Assembly (NCBI GenBank): GCA_002711555.1
Contig: PARQ01000007.1
Coordinates: 1 to 64,000 of the forward strand
DNA: 64,000 bases
Direction: 5' to 3'
Source: Rhodospirillaceae bacterium
GTDB taxonomy: Bacteria > Pseudomonadota > Alphaproteobacteria > UBA8366
Positions 44,842-54,465 of the stretch are shown one piece after another; position 1 is the stretch's first letter, and every line of letters begins with the position of its first letter. A model generated the notes under the pieces. The model searched no databases. It had not been told where the DNA came from and worked only from the letters and a program-made list of their open reading frames with translations. Position numbers and translations under genes: made by a program.

Positions 44842-46044
44842 CTAATTTGAAGGTTTGTCATTACAATAACCCCCTATCACCCCCTTGGCTCTAAGTTGAT
44901 CTGTATAAGCTTGGGAGTAACCCAATTCGCTCAGTATTTCGTCATTGTGCTCTCCCAAGTGTGGGCTGTGGGTAAGCGGATGATTATCTTCGGGCAGAGG
45001 TTGCCCGGCAATTGTCGCCATGGGTAACAGGCCAAGGGTGTCATTTTTAACCCAATGCACTGCACTCATTGCCTTGACCTGTGGATCTTTAAACAGATCA
45101 TTGTGGGTGTGCACTTTTGCATTCAGTACATCGATCCCATCCAGAACCTCATTCCATTCATCACAAGTCTTTGTTTCTATTATAGGGCGAATCTCTTCTA
45201 AAAGTTGCTCCCGGTGAGTCACCCGATCGAGCGCATTGGCGAAGCGTGGATCATCTATCCATTCTTCTTTTTTAATCAATTCACAAAATGCTCTAAAATG
45301 TGGATTTCGACGCGCATTGATGCTCATAAAGCCGTCTTTGGTCTTGAAACATCCAACCGGCATGCCGATCGGTTCTGCATCGCCTTCTTGAAGGTAGGAC
45401 TCCATCATTGCCGCTTCCTGGAAAGTTAATGATGCCTCGAGCAGACTAGTTCGAATATGCTTTCCACTACCTCTAATGGCCTGCCTGTAGAGCGCGGCTG
45501 CTACTGCCTGAAAACAATAGAGCCCAGCACCGAAATCAATAGTCAACATGTCCATACGTTGGGGGGTACCGGTGGAGTCACGGTTGATCGACATCATACC
45601 TGTGTATGCCTGCATCACAGAATCTGTAGCCGGCAAATTGCGGCGCGGGCCTTCATGCCCAAAACCTGTGACCGACAAATACACAACTGATGGATTTATC
45701 TTAGAGACGCTAGCATAATCAAGACCGAACTTGTCAATCTTACCAACACGGTAGTTCTGCAGAACAACGTTGCATTGGGCAGCAATTTTTTTAGCGATCT
45801 TCAAGCCTTCATCTGTCTTAAGATTGAGACCTAATGATCTTTTACCGCGGTGCACAACAACTGAATGCGCTGTCTGGTCCCCCTTATGCTTACCAAGCTG
45901 ACGACTCCAGCAACCGGTTCCAGGAGGCTCTACTTTAATTACACCAGCGCCATTCCGCGCCAACATCATTCCGCAATAAGGAGCCGCTACACCTTGACTG
46001 AGATCAAGTACTTTTACGCCGTTGAAAGGGAGATCATCACCCAT
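44842..46044 (-). CDS. CaiB/BaiF-type (class III) CoA-transferase
   Basis: A 400-residue family III CoA-transferase, which moves CoA between acids by way of an aspartyl-CoA intermediate. The catalytic aspartate is D141 in LPATDSVMQAYTG. Other family blocks are VKVLDLSQGVAAPYCGMMLARNGA at the start and LLEASLTFQEAAMMESYLQEG. It is typical of acid activation before degradation. A GAGGA ribosome site lies about seven bases before the ATG. Two bases separate its stop from that of the TauD gene. Confidence 0.9.
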   Translation of the reverse strand: MGDDLPFNGVKVLDLSQGVAAPYCGMMLARNGAGVIKVEPPGTGCWSRQLGKHKGDQTAHSVVVHRGKRSLGLNLKTDEGLKIAKKIAAQCNVVLQNYRVGKIDKFGLDYASVSKINPSVVYLSVTGFGHEGPRRNLPATDSVMQAYTGMMSINRDSTGTPQRMDMLTIDFGAGLYCFQAVAAALYRQAIRGSGKHIRTSLLEASLTFQEAAMMESYLQEGDAEPIGMPVGCFKTKDGFMSINARRNPHFRAFCELIKKEEWIDDPRFANALDRVTHREQLLEEIRPIIETKTCDEWNEVLDGIDVLNAKVHTHNDLFKDPQVKAMSAVHWVKNDTLGLLPMATIAGQPLPEDNHPLTHSPHLGEHNDEILSELGYSQAYTDQLRAKGVIGGYCNDKPSN

Positions 46045-46301
46045 CCATATTCCTCAGGATTTATTCAATAACCACTAATATAAGTTTTACAGTCAAGTTG
46101 AGCACATACATGGGAACCACACTCTCCTCAACATTAGTATATATCCAACGAAATTAATCCAAAAAAACCGCACACGATAGTAATTAAATGAAGATTACTC
46201 GTATTTATATTTGGCTTAGCTGATAATATATTTTGAAGGGTACAGGGGCTGAGCTGGTGCTTTCCCTTTGATATGTGAATTTGTAATTAAGGAACGTTGT
46301 T

Positions 46302-47192
46302 ATGATCAAAAAGCTTAATGAGCGACAATTAGAGCAATACTGGGAAGATGGGTTCACAGTTATAGATAGAGCTTTGCCAGCTAGCTTGTTAACAAAGATG
46401 CTGAGATTGACCGATGAAATAGTGGAAGATGCTAAAGGGTTGACTGAGAGCAACGAATGCTACGATCTTGAAGAAACACACTCATTGCATGAGCCCCGGG
46501 TCAGACGTCTAAAATCACCATTTAAGTATTGGAATCTTTTCAATGAATTTCTGCGCAGTGACGTTGCACTAGACCCAGTAGAGCAAATTATTGGTCCCAA
46601 TATAAGGCTTTATAATAATAAAATGAACATGAAAGCGCCGGGGTATGGTGCTGCTGTTGAATGGCACTCTGACTGGGCGTTCTATCCACACACCAATGAT
46701 ACAGGCCTGGCATTGGGGGTTTATCTTGATGATGTTGGTGAAGACAATGGGCCTATGATGGTTATTCCCGGCTCACACAAAACGGGCGTGATCGATCATC
46801 ACAGTGAAGGGTATTTCTGCGGCGCGATCGATCCAATTAAAACACCAATGGCTTTTTCACAAGCTGTACCCCTGACAGGAGCGGCAGGAACGATAACTCT
46901 CCACCATGTTCGCTCCGTGCACGGATCAGCTTTGAACCGTTCTGCAAAACCACGCCGATTATTACTCCAAGGCTACTTTTCCGCTGACGCATGGCCGCTA
47001 AATGGCTTTCGTAGTGGGCAAAGCATAGAGGACTTTGATGCTTTAATTGTTCGCGGTCTCTCCACGTTACAACCAAGACTTGAAAATATTCCCGTGAAAA
47101 TGCCTTTCCCCAAAGCACCTCATCAAGGATCTATCTACGAGAATCAACAAATACTCAAGAATCGATATTTTGAATCGATGGGTGCTGACTAG
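46302..47192 (+). CDS. Phytanoyl-CoA dioxygenase family protein
   Basis: A 296-residue PhyH-type Fe(II)/2-oxoglutarate enzyme. The iron motif is H122-x-D124 (VEWHSDWAFYPHT) and the distal His is in LHHVRSVHGSALNRS, followed by a conserved Arg block (KPRRLLLQGYFSAD). It is quite different from the PhyH protein at 31841, so it is not a tandem copy. The AAGGA ribosome site is eight to nine bases upstream. It faces away from the CoA-transferase and is convergent with the symporter. Confidence 0.87.
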   Translation: MIKKLNERQLEQYWEDGFTVIDRALPASLLTKMLRLTDEIVEDAKGLTESNECYDLEETHSLHEPRVRRLKSPFKYWNLFNEFLRSDVALDPVEQIIGPNIRLYNNKMNMKAPGYGAAVEWHSDWAFYPHTNDTGLALGVYLDDVGEDNGPMMVIPGSHKTGVIDHHSEGYFCGAIDPIKTPMAFSQAVPLTGAAGTITLHHVRSVHGSALNRSAKPRRLLLQGYFSADAWPLNGFRSGQSIEDFDALIVRGLSTLQPRLENIPVKMPFPKAPHQGSIYENQQILKNRYFESMGAD

Positions 47193-47215
47193 TGGGTAGT
47201 CAAATAACCTATGGT

Positions 47216-48643
47216 TTAGGCAGATGTCTCACGTGGGCGAGTGTCTAGCTTTGAAAACATTGCACCGAGCAGAAATCCTCCGGTGCAAATTAACAGGCCA
47301 AAAACGTTAACGCCAAGATCATCAGCATATTTACCTGATCCTATGTCAAGAGCTGCCGGGAAGATTTCGATGCTGAATGCGCTTTCAAGCGTCAGTAATA
47401 CCCCGAAGCATAGTCCTGGCCAAAAGGCCAGATGGAAACTTAGTTTTCTAGCCGTTCTAATCCATGACAAAAGAAATATTGGTGCCAAACCCATTACCAT
47501 AGTTCCACTTATTGTAGTTGCAGCAATGACTGCAGGCCCCAAAGCATCTCCGAGGTAAATGCTTAGTAGCGGCAAATTTCCCAAAAGGGCAAGCGCCAGC
47601 ATCAGGTGCCGACCACGCGCCGAATGTTTATCGGTTGGGGGTGCTTGGTTATTTGTCCAATCTCGCGCCCCTAATTTTGCCGCTGATGCAAACGTTGAAT
47701 CAAGCGTCGAGCCGGCACTGGTCAACATAATGGCATTAAACACAAGAAGCATCGGAAGACCAAATACGCCTGGCACCACAACAACTGCCACACCATCTAG
47801 GCCTTGGGATCGCGAGTAAATTCCAATTATAGAAAAAAGTAAAATGAAGCTGCCCGCCACCAAGCCCGCTAAAAAAAAGCCTTTTACCATACGTTTTGGG
47901 CTAGTGATAAAAGCACGATCAGTCATTACCGGATCATGAAACCCGTAGCTGAGTGCCTGAACAAGGGCGAGACAAAAAAAGGTCGACCCCGCAAGCATAG
48001 TTGAATTATTAACCCTTGGCAGTCCGGCTGCAAAGAGACCCGGCCCCAGCGTTGAAAGCACAACAACCAGCAATACCGCAGCTAATAGCATCTGCGCACC
48101 ATCAGTAATAAGGCTTGAACGCAAGCCTCCTCGCCAAGAATAAAATAGAGTGAAACCTGTGATAACTATAACTGCAATCCAATACCCACTGCTGCCTTCA
48201 ATGCCAAAATAGAGCGCGCCAACCTTTGTATTTGACCAAATTTCATTAATCAGCCGAATAGCTATAGCCACCATAAAGAGTTTGGTGCAAATTCCACCGT
48301 ATTTGTTTGTTAAGAAGCTGGGAAGAGACTCCCAGCCGCCTCGGGTACGAATAAAATAGATTGTAACGCCGACAATAATAAAACAAAGGTAATAAGCAGA
48401 GTATCCTATTGCCCCAATCCACCCATAAGCAGCGCTTAAATCAGCAACATTTGTTATAGACTTTGCGAAAATCCACGAAATAGCAGCACTTGCTACTAAT
48501 AGCACCAAACCCGGTTCGGTACCGCCTTTACTACTACCGCTAAAAAATTGATTGTTTGTAATTCCACCTGGCATCACCAGCCAAATTAGAAGCCCGTAAC
48601 TTAACAAAACCAGCCACGGGGCAATCAACAGCACGTCCATCAT
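47216..48643 (-). CDS. Sodium/solute symporter family protein
   Basis: A 475-residue membrane protein with about 12-13 helices and the LeuT-like SSS fold. Polar breaks such as MLTSAGSTLDSTFASAAKLGARDW in the middle, including the typical Ser/Thr-rich TM8 region that binds sodium, support the call. The nearest recognised classes transport sugars, carboxylates or amino acids; the substrate is not assignable. It follows the second PhyH gene in convergent orientation and lies near the tRNA-Gln gene. Confidence 0.82.
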   Translation of the reverse strand: MMDVLLIAPWLVLLSYGLLIWLVMPGGITNNQFFSGSSKGGTEPGLVLLVASAAISWIFAKSITNVADLSAAYGWIGAIGYSAYYLCFIIVGVTIYFIRTRGGWESLPSFLTNKYGGICTKLFMVAIAIRLINEIWSNTKVGALYFGIEGSSGYWIAVIVITGFTLFYSWRGGLRSSLITDGAQMLLAAVLLVVVLSTLGPGLFAAGLPRVNNSTMLAGSTFFCLALVQALSYGFHDPVMTDRAFITSPKRMVKGFFLAGLVAGSFILLFSIIGIYSRSQGLDGVAVVVVPGVFGLPMLLVFNAIMLTSAGSTLDSTFASAAKLGARDWTNNQAPPTDKHSARGRHLMLALALLGNLPLLSIYLGDALGPAVIAATTISGTMVMGLAPIFLLSWIRTARKLSFHLAFWPGLCFGVLLTLESAFSIEIFPAALDIGSGKYADDLGVNVFGLLICTGGFLLGAMFSKLDTRPRETSA

Positions 48644-48673
48644 GATTTCACACTCCGCCTAGCAGCAACATGA

Positions 48674-48748
48674 TGGCAGGGGCGGCAGGATTCGAACCTG
48701 CGCATCACGGGATCAAAACCCGTTGCCTTACCGCTTGGCTACGCCCCT
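48674..48748 (-). tRNA. tRNA-Gln (UUG)
   Basis: On the minus strand the 75-nt sequence folds as a full cloverleaf: acceptor stem AGGGGCG/CGCCCCT, D arm with GCCAAGCGGTAAGGC, an anticodon loop with UUG between ACGGG and CCCGT, a T arm with GGTTCGAATCC, and encoded 3' CCA. The UUG anticodon reads CAA and CAG glutamine codons. It lies between the symporter gene and ispE. Confidence 0.97.
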
Positions 48749-49022
48749 TCCTGACCTGAAGGATAGAAGTGAATGACGGCTAGAGCAAGCGACCATGTGT
48801 CAGCCCAACATCAATATACCCCTGTCAGCTGACAAAAACTCAGCTGGTTCAAGTCGTAAGGCTTTGCTAACCGAAACCAACTCTCAGCGCAAAGAAAAAA
48901 GCATTTTTCTTATATAATAAACTACCCTGATGCCCTTTGAATAGTTATGGACCAGAGCAGCCATTTTAACGACCAACCGCACAAACTTCCGCGCCCGAAC
49001 AGTATGCCTGCGACAAAATTAG
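48749..49022. other. Gap upstream of ispE with a 12-bp palindrome
   Basis: TGTCAGCTGACA at 48823-48834 is a perfect 12-base palindrome in the stretch between tRNA-Gln and ispE; an AT-rich inverted repeat (AAGAAAAA...TTTTTCTT) follows near 48893. No reading frame is credible. The palindrome may bind a dimeric regulator or be chance. Confidence 0.4.
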
Positions 49023-49916
49023 CTAAAGATCCTCCCATGGGCGCTCTGCTTTTGCAGTCATCGTAGCTTCTGCCCACCAACCTCGTTTCTTGAGTAATGC
49101 AGCAGCCTGTTTTGCCTTGACAATATTCCCATAAATTCCAAAGCAAGTGGCTCCGCTTCCGGAAAGCCTAGCCAGCAAACACCCATCAGTTTCATCAATC
49201 GCGTGTATAATCTCTGCAACCGCCGAACATTTTTTAATGGCTGGCCGCTGAAGATCATTGTGTCGAGTTTTAAGAAGGCTTACCAATTCAGATATTGTAG
49301 ATGGGATTTTTGGAAACCGCGCCGCTTCTGAAAATTCCTTGCCAAAAGTTCCAAAAATAGACCTCGTCGCTAGTTCTACCCCTGGATTGACTAATAGCAA
49401 AGGAAAGGCCGGTAGACCAGGAATTGGTTCTACTTGCTCGCCTATGCCGCCTACGTAACAAGGCTCGCTAAGAAGGCAAGCTGGTACATCTGATCCAATA
49501 CCTAATCCCAATAGCGTAAGATCAACCGCTGAAGGAGAAATCTGCCAAAGTTCTGCCAGGGCTCGAAGTACGGCCGCAGCGTCAGCAGAACCTCCGCCAA
49601 GGCCCGCAGCAATTGGCAAATTCTTTGTTAATGTAATTTTTGTCTGCGGCCTTATTTGCACGGCGTCCGCGAGCAGACGGGCTGCCCGGAGTACAGAATT
49701 ATCCTCTTTAGTTGACAATTTTTCGGCAAATGGACCCTGTATTTCCAAACTCAACGAGCGCGCGGGAGTAACCGCAATCACGTCCGCAAAATCTCCAAAA
49801 ACGAAAAGGCTATCTAATTCATGATAGCCATCCTCACGCCGGTTTAAAACATGAAGGTATAAATTTATTTTTGCTCGGGCATATACTCTTATCGTATCGG
49901 ATGCGCGGGTGCTCAT
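49023..49916 (-). CDS. ispE: 4-diphosphocytidyl-2-C-methyl-D-erythritol kinase
   Basis: GHMP kinase that phosphorylates CDP-methylerythritol in the MEP route to isoprenoids. 297 residues with the N-terminal ARAKINLYLHVLNRREDGYHEL (read in parts), the ATP-binding PIAAGLGGGSADAAAVLRAL, and the C-terminal LSGSGATCFGIY. The ATG overlaps the stop of the upstream TPR gene (ATGA at 49913-49916). This TPR-ispE coupling is frequent in Alphaproteobacteria. Confidence 0.95.
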   Translation of the reverse strand: MSTRASDTIRVYARAKINLYLHVLNRREDGYHELDSLFVFGDFADVIAVTPARSLSLEIQGPFAEKLSTKEDNSVLRAARLLADAVQIRPQTKITLTKNLPIAAGLGGGSADAAAVLRALAELWQISPSAVDLTLLGLGIGSDVPACLLSEPCYVGGIGEQVEPIPGLPAFPLLLVNPGVELATRSIFGTFGKEFSEAARFPKIPSTISELVSLLKTRHNDLQRPAIKKCSAVAEIIHAIDETDGCLLARLSGSGATCFGIYGNIVKAKQAAALLKKRGWWAEATMTAKAERPWEDL

Positions 49917-51682
49917 TTACTATTTCCAAGTATTTCAGGTTTACCGAGACCAGTTTGAATTTTTATGACGATTTTTTCGCGTTCCTCCTTTCCCGGCTTG
50001 AAGCTAAGAGCCCGCCGCCACTGAAAACGGGCCTCTTGCTTGCGCCCAACACGCCAGTATGCATCGCCCAAATGATTGTTAATAATCGGGTCATGTGGTC
50101 TGATTTGTACAGCTCGTTCGAGATGCGGTACCGCTTTATCATATTCCCCCAGTCGATAAAGAACCCAGCCCATGGAGTCGACGATGTAACCGTCATTGCG
50201 CCGTTGAGCAACGGCGTTTTCTATCAATTGTCTCGCACGTCCAAGATTTTTTCGCTTCTCCACCCATGAGTAGCCCAAATAGTTTTGAACGTACGGTTGA
50301 TTAGGATTTAATTCTAGCGCCTTCAGAAAATCTTTTTCCGCCCTGTCCCAATTTCTTGATCGTTCTAGCGCAATACCTCGTGCATAGAACAGATTCCAAT
50401 CCTGTTTCTTTGGTACTTTTAATCGAGCAAACATGCGATCATAGACTTCGACTGCTTCTAAATAGCGTTCCTTAAACCTAAAAAAGTTACCAAGTCTCAG
50501 CAATGCATCCAACCTACGTGGCCTGAGGTTTCCCATTTCCTCAAGAAGCACTTGTGCCTCATCTAAGCGTCCCTCCTCATACAATGCGTCAGCAGTCCGC
50601 AGCCGCGCAGTCCAGGAATAAACTGACCCGGGGTCTACTTTGCGATAATTTTCAACCGCATCTTCAAACCGCTGTCGTGACATCAGAATGTCACCGATCA
50701 GAATTTCCGCAAGCGGAAAATTCGGCTTAAACATGCAGGCGAGCCGCGTGTAGAGTAAAATCATATTGCTGGCTCGGTCACGTGGTAGCGCGGTAGCCAA
50801 GCTGAATAAACCCTCCGCTAATCCCTGTGTGGGCGTCTCTACTATGGATGCAACAAGTTTCCCACTTTCCACATTTTCGCGCAAACCTGAAAAGGCAAAG
50901 TTATCAATATCCGAATTTCGTTGCCCGTCAATAATTTCTAAAGCCTCTTTTTTCTTACCGATTTTTTGCAGTATTGGAATTACGACCCGCTGGATACGGA
51001 CTGGTGCAGTCAAGAAATTCCTGTCCTCATTGACTTTTTTAAGCTGTTCATAGGCTTCATCGAAATCACCCGCTAAGTAATTAATTAAACCCACATTTAA
51101 TCTATATATCGAGTTTAATCCTTTTTCCTGTGCTATTACTGCAAGGGCTTTTCTGGCTTCAAAAAATTTTTTTTGGCCGACTAGGCTCCAAGCTCTCGCA
51201 AGCGGCACGACATAAGCCCCTAAACCACTAGTTTCAGTGTTCTCCAACCTACCTAACGCAGCAGAGTAGTTTTTCTCCCTAAAATCAGAAGCTATTTGAA
51301 CAATCCGAGCAGTTGAATCGTAACCAGATCTACCTTCCATCTGACGGGCAAACTCCAGTGCTTTATGGCTATGGCCCGCACTAACAGCCAGCACAAATGC
51401 TTGGCGTAAAAACAGCTCGTTTTTAGGTTCCTCTTTTTGCACTTCTTCCATCAATAAAGCAGCATGCTTCAGATCACTGCGGCGTTCAGCAAAACGTCCA
51501 GCTAAAAATCTGCCAAAAGTCGATGGCTTTTCAATGGTCAACGACGAAACGGTGATATCGTCTGGTTTCGTCACAGTTTTATGAGGATTCCTGTCGATGA
51601 GCGGCAGAAGATAAAAGAAAACGCAAATAAACACTGCGACTGACGTAAGTCCTAGAAATACCTTCGCACGTGATATTGCCAT
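49913..51682 (-). CDS. Membrane-anchored TPR protein
   Basis: A 589-residue protein from the ATG at 51682; one N-terminal membrane helix (FLGLTSVAVFICVFFYLLP) anchors a large periplasmic or cytoplasmic run of tetratricopeptide repeats, well marked toward the C-terminus (LEAVEVYDRMFARLKV, RAEKDFLKALELNPNQPY, LGEYDKAVPHLERAV). The final repeats resemble the BTAD/TPR 'tetratricopeptide repeat' alphaproteobacterial proteins linked to ispE. A GTG at 51694 would add four residues. Its role is unknown, probably in envelope assembly. Confidence 0.82.
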   Translation of the reverse strand: MAISRAKVFLGLTSVAVFICVFFYLLPLIDRNPHKTVTKPDDITVSSLTIEKPSTFGRFLAGRFAERRSDLKHAALLMEEVQKEEPKNELFLRQAFVLAVSAGHSHKALEFARQMEGRSGYDSTARIVQIASDFREKNYSAALGRLENTETSGLGAYVVPLARAWSLVGQKKFFEARKALAVIAQEKGLNSIYRLNVGLINYLAGDFDEAYEQLKKVNEDRNFLTAPVRIQRVVIPILQKIGKKKEALEIIDGQRNSDIDNFAFSGLRENVESGKLVASIVETPTQGLAEGLFSLATALPRDRASNMILLYTRLACMFKPNFPLAEILIGDILMSRQRFEDAVENYRKVDPGSVYSWTARLRTADALYEEGRLDEAQVLLEEMGNLRPRRLDALLRLGNFFRFKERYLEAVEVYDRMFARLKVPKKQDWNLFYARGIALERSRNWDRAEKDFLKALELNPNQPYVQNYLGYSWVEKRKNLGRARQLIENAVAQRRNDGYIVDSMGWVLYRLGEYDKAVPHLERAVQIRPHDPIINNHLGDAYWRVGRKQEARFQWRRALSFKPGKEEREKIVIKIQTGLGKPEILGNSK

Positions 51683-51819
51683 TAATTTATCCACTATTTA
51701 TTTAAAATCAGATCCAAAGGATGCGATGCTACTGCCACAAACACCCTAACGTATGTAAACTCCAACCCGATGTGACAGATGTCGTGGACAACGACAACAT
51801 AACAACCAAAAACTACTTT

Positions 51820-53466
51820 TTACATATTGGGGTAGTTCGGCCCTTCTCCACCTTGCGGTGTAACCCAATCAATATTTTGGGTCGGGTCCTTAATATCACA
51901 GGTCTTACAGTGAACACAATTTTGCGCATTGATTTGTAACCTAGGGCCAGCATCACTATCGCCTGGAATAATTTCGTATACACCGGCTGGGCAATAGCGT
52001 TGTTCTGGAGCGTCATAAGTCGCAAGATTGTGATTAATCGGAACATCTGCATTCTTTAAAGTCAGATGTACTGGCTGATCCTCCTCGTGATTAGTAGCTG
52101 AGAACGATACGTTTGTTAGACGGTCAAAAGTGATTTCACCGTCGGGTTTTGGATAATTGATCGGAACACAATCAGCCGCTTTTTTTAAACTCTCGTGGTC
52201 GGCATGGGCATGACTAAGTGTCCAAGGGGCCCTGCCACGGAAAAGCATCTGGTCTATACCGGTGTAAAGTGTGGCTACCCAAAGGCCCCATTTAAAGGCA
52301 GGGCGAACATTACGCGCTTGTTTTAGCTCCTCATATACCCAGCTTTTCTCGAACGCATCTGCGTAAGCAAGTAGTTCGGCGGGAGCGTTTCCACCGGTCA
52401 ATGCGTCAAAGGCCGCCTCCGCCGCCAGCATACCTGTTTTCATGGCGGTGTGACTGCCCTTAATTTTTGGCATATTTACAGTCCCAGCTTCACAACCAAC
52501 AAGGACCCCCCCCGGAAATACTAATTTTGGCAATGATTGCAGGCCACCCTCGTTTATAGCCCGTGCTCCGTAAGCCACTCTTCGACCGTTTTCAAGATAA
52601 GGTCTAATTTTTGGGTGTGTTTTAAAACGTTGAAATTCCTCGTAAGGGGAAAGATATGGGTTTGAGTAATCCAATCCTACAACGTAACCAACAGACACCT
52701 GGTTGTTTTCGAGGTGATATAAAAATGATCCACCATAGGTATCGTTCTGAAGGGGCCAACCAGCACTATGCAAGATGAGGCCTTCCTGATGCTTGTCTGG
52801 GTCAATCTCCCACAGTTCCTTCAACCCAATACCGTAAGTCTGCGGTTCGACGCCAGCACGTAGCTCAAACCTTTCCATCAGTATTTTACCTAAATGTCCA
52901 CGACACCCCTCAGCAAAGAACGTGTACTTTGCATGAAGTTCAATCCCAGGCTGAAACATATCGCTCTTTTCACCTGACTTTGATACACCCATGTCACCGG
53001 TAGCAACACCACGCACGGCACCTTCGTCGTCATAAAGAATTTCTGATGCAGCAAAGCCAGGATAAATTTCAACGCCCAACCCTTCAGCCTGCTCTCCAAG
53101 CCATCGGCAAAAATTTGCTAGACTGATTATATAATTACCCTTGTTGTGCATTGCCGGGGGCAATAGGAAAGTGGGAATATTAACCGCTGATGATTCGGTA
53201 AGTAACATAAACTTCTCATCAGCAACCGGCGTGTTAAGCGGGGCACCCATATCCTTCCAGTCAGAAAAAAGCTCGTTTAAAGCCCGAGGTTCTAAAACTG
53301 CACCGGATAAAATGTGTGCGCCTACTTCTGACCCTTTTTCCAATACGCAAACGCTGATTTCCGCGCCATTTTCAACACAAAGCTGCTTGAGTCGGATAGC
53401 CGCAGAAAGCCCTGCCGGCCCTCCGCCAACTATGACCACATCATATTCCATCGAGTCGCGTTCCAT
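51820..53466 (-). CDS. Electron transfer flavoprotein-ubiquinone oxidoreductase
   Basis: Passes electrons from ETF (loaded by acyl-CoA and other dehydrogenases) into the ubiquinone pool. 548 residues from the ATG at 53466, with the FAD motif YDVVIVGGGPAGLSAA near the N-terminus, a quinone-binding region in the middle, and the C-terminal 4Fe-4S site: CPAGVYE followed by NAQNCVHCKTCDIKDPTQ. This, with bc1, completes one path for fatty and amino acid oxidation. It is divergent from the uracil-DNA glycosylase gene by about 100 bp. Confidence 0.95.
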   Translation of the reverse strand: MERDSMEYDVVIVGGGPAGLSAAIRLKQLCVENGAEISVCVLEKGSEVGAHILSGAVLEPRALNELFSDWKDMGAPLNTPVADEKFMLLTESSAVNIPTFLLPPAMHNKGNYIISLANFCRWLGEQAEGLGVEIYPGFAASEILYDDEGAVRGVATGDMGVSKSGEKSDMFQPGIELHAKYTFFAEGCRGHLGKILMERFELRAGVEPQTYGIGLKELWEIDPDKHQEGLILHSAGWPLQNDTYGGSFLYHLENNQVSVGYVVGLDYSNPYLSPYEEFQRFKTHPKIRPYLENGRRVAYGARAINEGGLQSLPKLVFPGGVLVGCEAGTVNMPKIKGSHTAMKTGMLAAEAAFDALTGGNAPAELLAYADAFEKSWVYEELKQARNVRPAFKWGLWVATLYTGIDQMLFRGRAPWTLSHAHADHESLKKAADCVPINYPKPDGEITFDRLTNVSFSATNHEEDQPVHLTLKNADVPINHNLATYDAPEQRYCPAGVYEIIPGDSDAGPRLQINAQNCVHCKTCDIKDPTQNIDWVTPQGGEGPNYPNM

Positions 53467-53566
53467 GTGTCCCTTTCCGGATATCACAGACTTAATCTTT
53501 TGCGTTATCTCTCTACAGCAAAACGTTATATTAAGCTAAATAGTAACAGAGGGGGCCTCCGACAAG

Positions 53567-54406
53567 ATGGTAAATTATACTGACCGCTCAAAACTCAACT
53601 CTGCCCAAGCCCTTAAATGGCTTGTTGACATGGGAGCTGATGAAATAACTTCAGATACGCCAATCAATCGTTTCGTAATACAACCCCAGAATAATAACCC
53701 AAAAATCAAAGACACCGCAACGCGAATAGTTCAGCCGGTGGATGAGCCAGTGTCTCGTCCTGCCCCGGTTGGCAAAAACCAAATGGCTCCCGCAGAGGGA
53801 GCGCATGACGCCGCCTCAGTGGCAGCGGCTGCTAAAGACATCAAAAAACTGCGCGCGGCGGTTGAGCAGTTTGAAGGTTGTGCGTTAAAGTTCACAGCTA
53901 CAACTACCGTGTTTTCAGATGGTAATCCGAATGCGGATCTGATGATAGTAGGAGAGGCTCCTGGAGTCGAGGAAGATAAGCGCGGACGCCCTTTCGTTGG
54001 TGCAAGCGGGGTTCTTCTTGATAAAATACTGCATAGCATTGATCTAGATAGATCTAAAGACTGTTACATCACGAATGTACTTTTTTGGCGCCCCCCTGGT
54101 AATCGCAGCCCTACAAATTCTGAAATCGCAGCATGCCTGCCGTTTGTCTGGCGTCACATCGAGTTGAAAAATCCAAAAGTCATTATTTTGTTGGGCGGAA
54201 CTGCTAGCAAAACAATTTTAAACACTCAGGAAGGCATAATGCGGTTGCGCGGAAAGTGGTCAAATATTCAGCTTGCAAATACGAAACGGGAAATTCCATG
54301 CATGCCAACATTTCATCCCTCATTTTTGTTGCGGCAACCCAACCAAAAACGAGAGGCATGGCGTGACTTCCGTGCAGTGAAAACAAAATTGCTAGAATAC
54401 TACTAA
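53567..54406 (+). CDS. Uracil-DNA glycosylase (family 4-like)
   Basis: A 279-residue glycosylase that removes uracil from DNA. Core motifs are GEAPGVEEDKRGRPFVGASG (about 129-148), TNVLFWRPPGNRSPT, and the HPSFLLRQP active-site segment near the end. The first 90 residues are variable and may be disordered. Family 4 enzymes bind an Fe-S cluster through four cysteines; here Cys occur in FEGCALKF, KDCYITN, AACLPF and IPCMPT, with the usual first CxxC partly missing. It precedes slt by 59 bp. Confidence 0.88.
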   Translation: MVNYTDRSKLNSAQALKWLVDMGADEITSDTPINRFVIQPQNNNPKIKDTATRIVQPVDEPVSRPAPVGKNQMAPAEGAHDAASVAAAAKDIKKLRAAVEQFEGCALKFTATTTVFSDGNPNADLMIVGEAPGVEEDKRGRPFVGASGVLLDKILHSIDLDRSKDCYITNVLFWRPPGNRSPTNSEIAACLPFVWRHIELKNPKVIILLGGTASKTILNTQEGIMRLRGKWSNIQLANTKREIPCMPTFHPSFLLRQPNQKREAWRDFRAVKTKLLEYY

Positions 54407-54465
54407 TTTGATATGTCCGATTGTCTCAACAAAGGAGCAGTCGGCGGGCCCGACCCGATTTTTAA

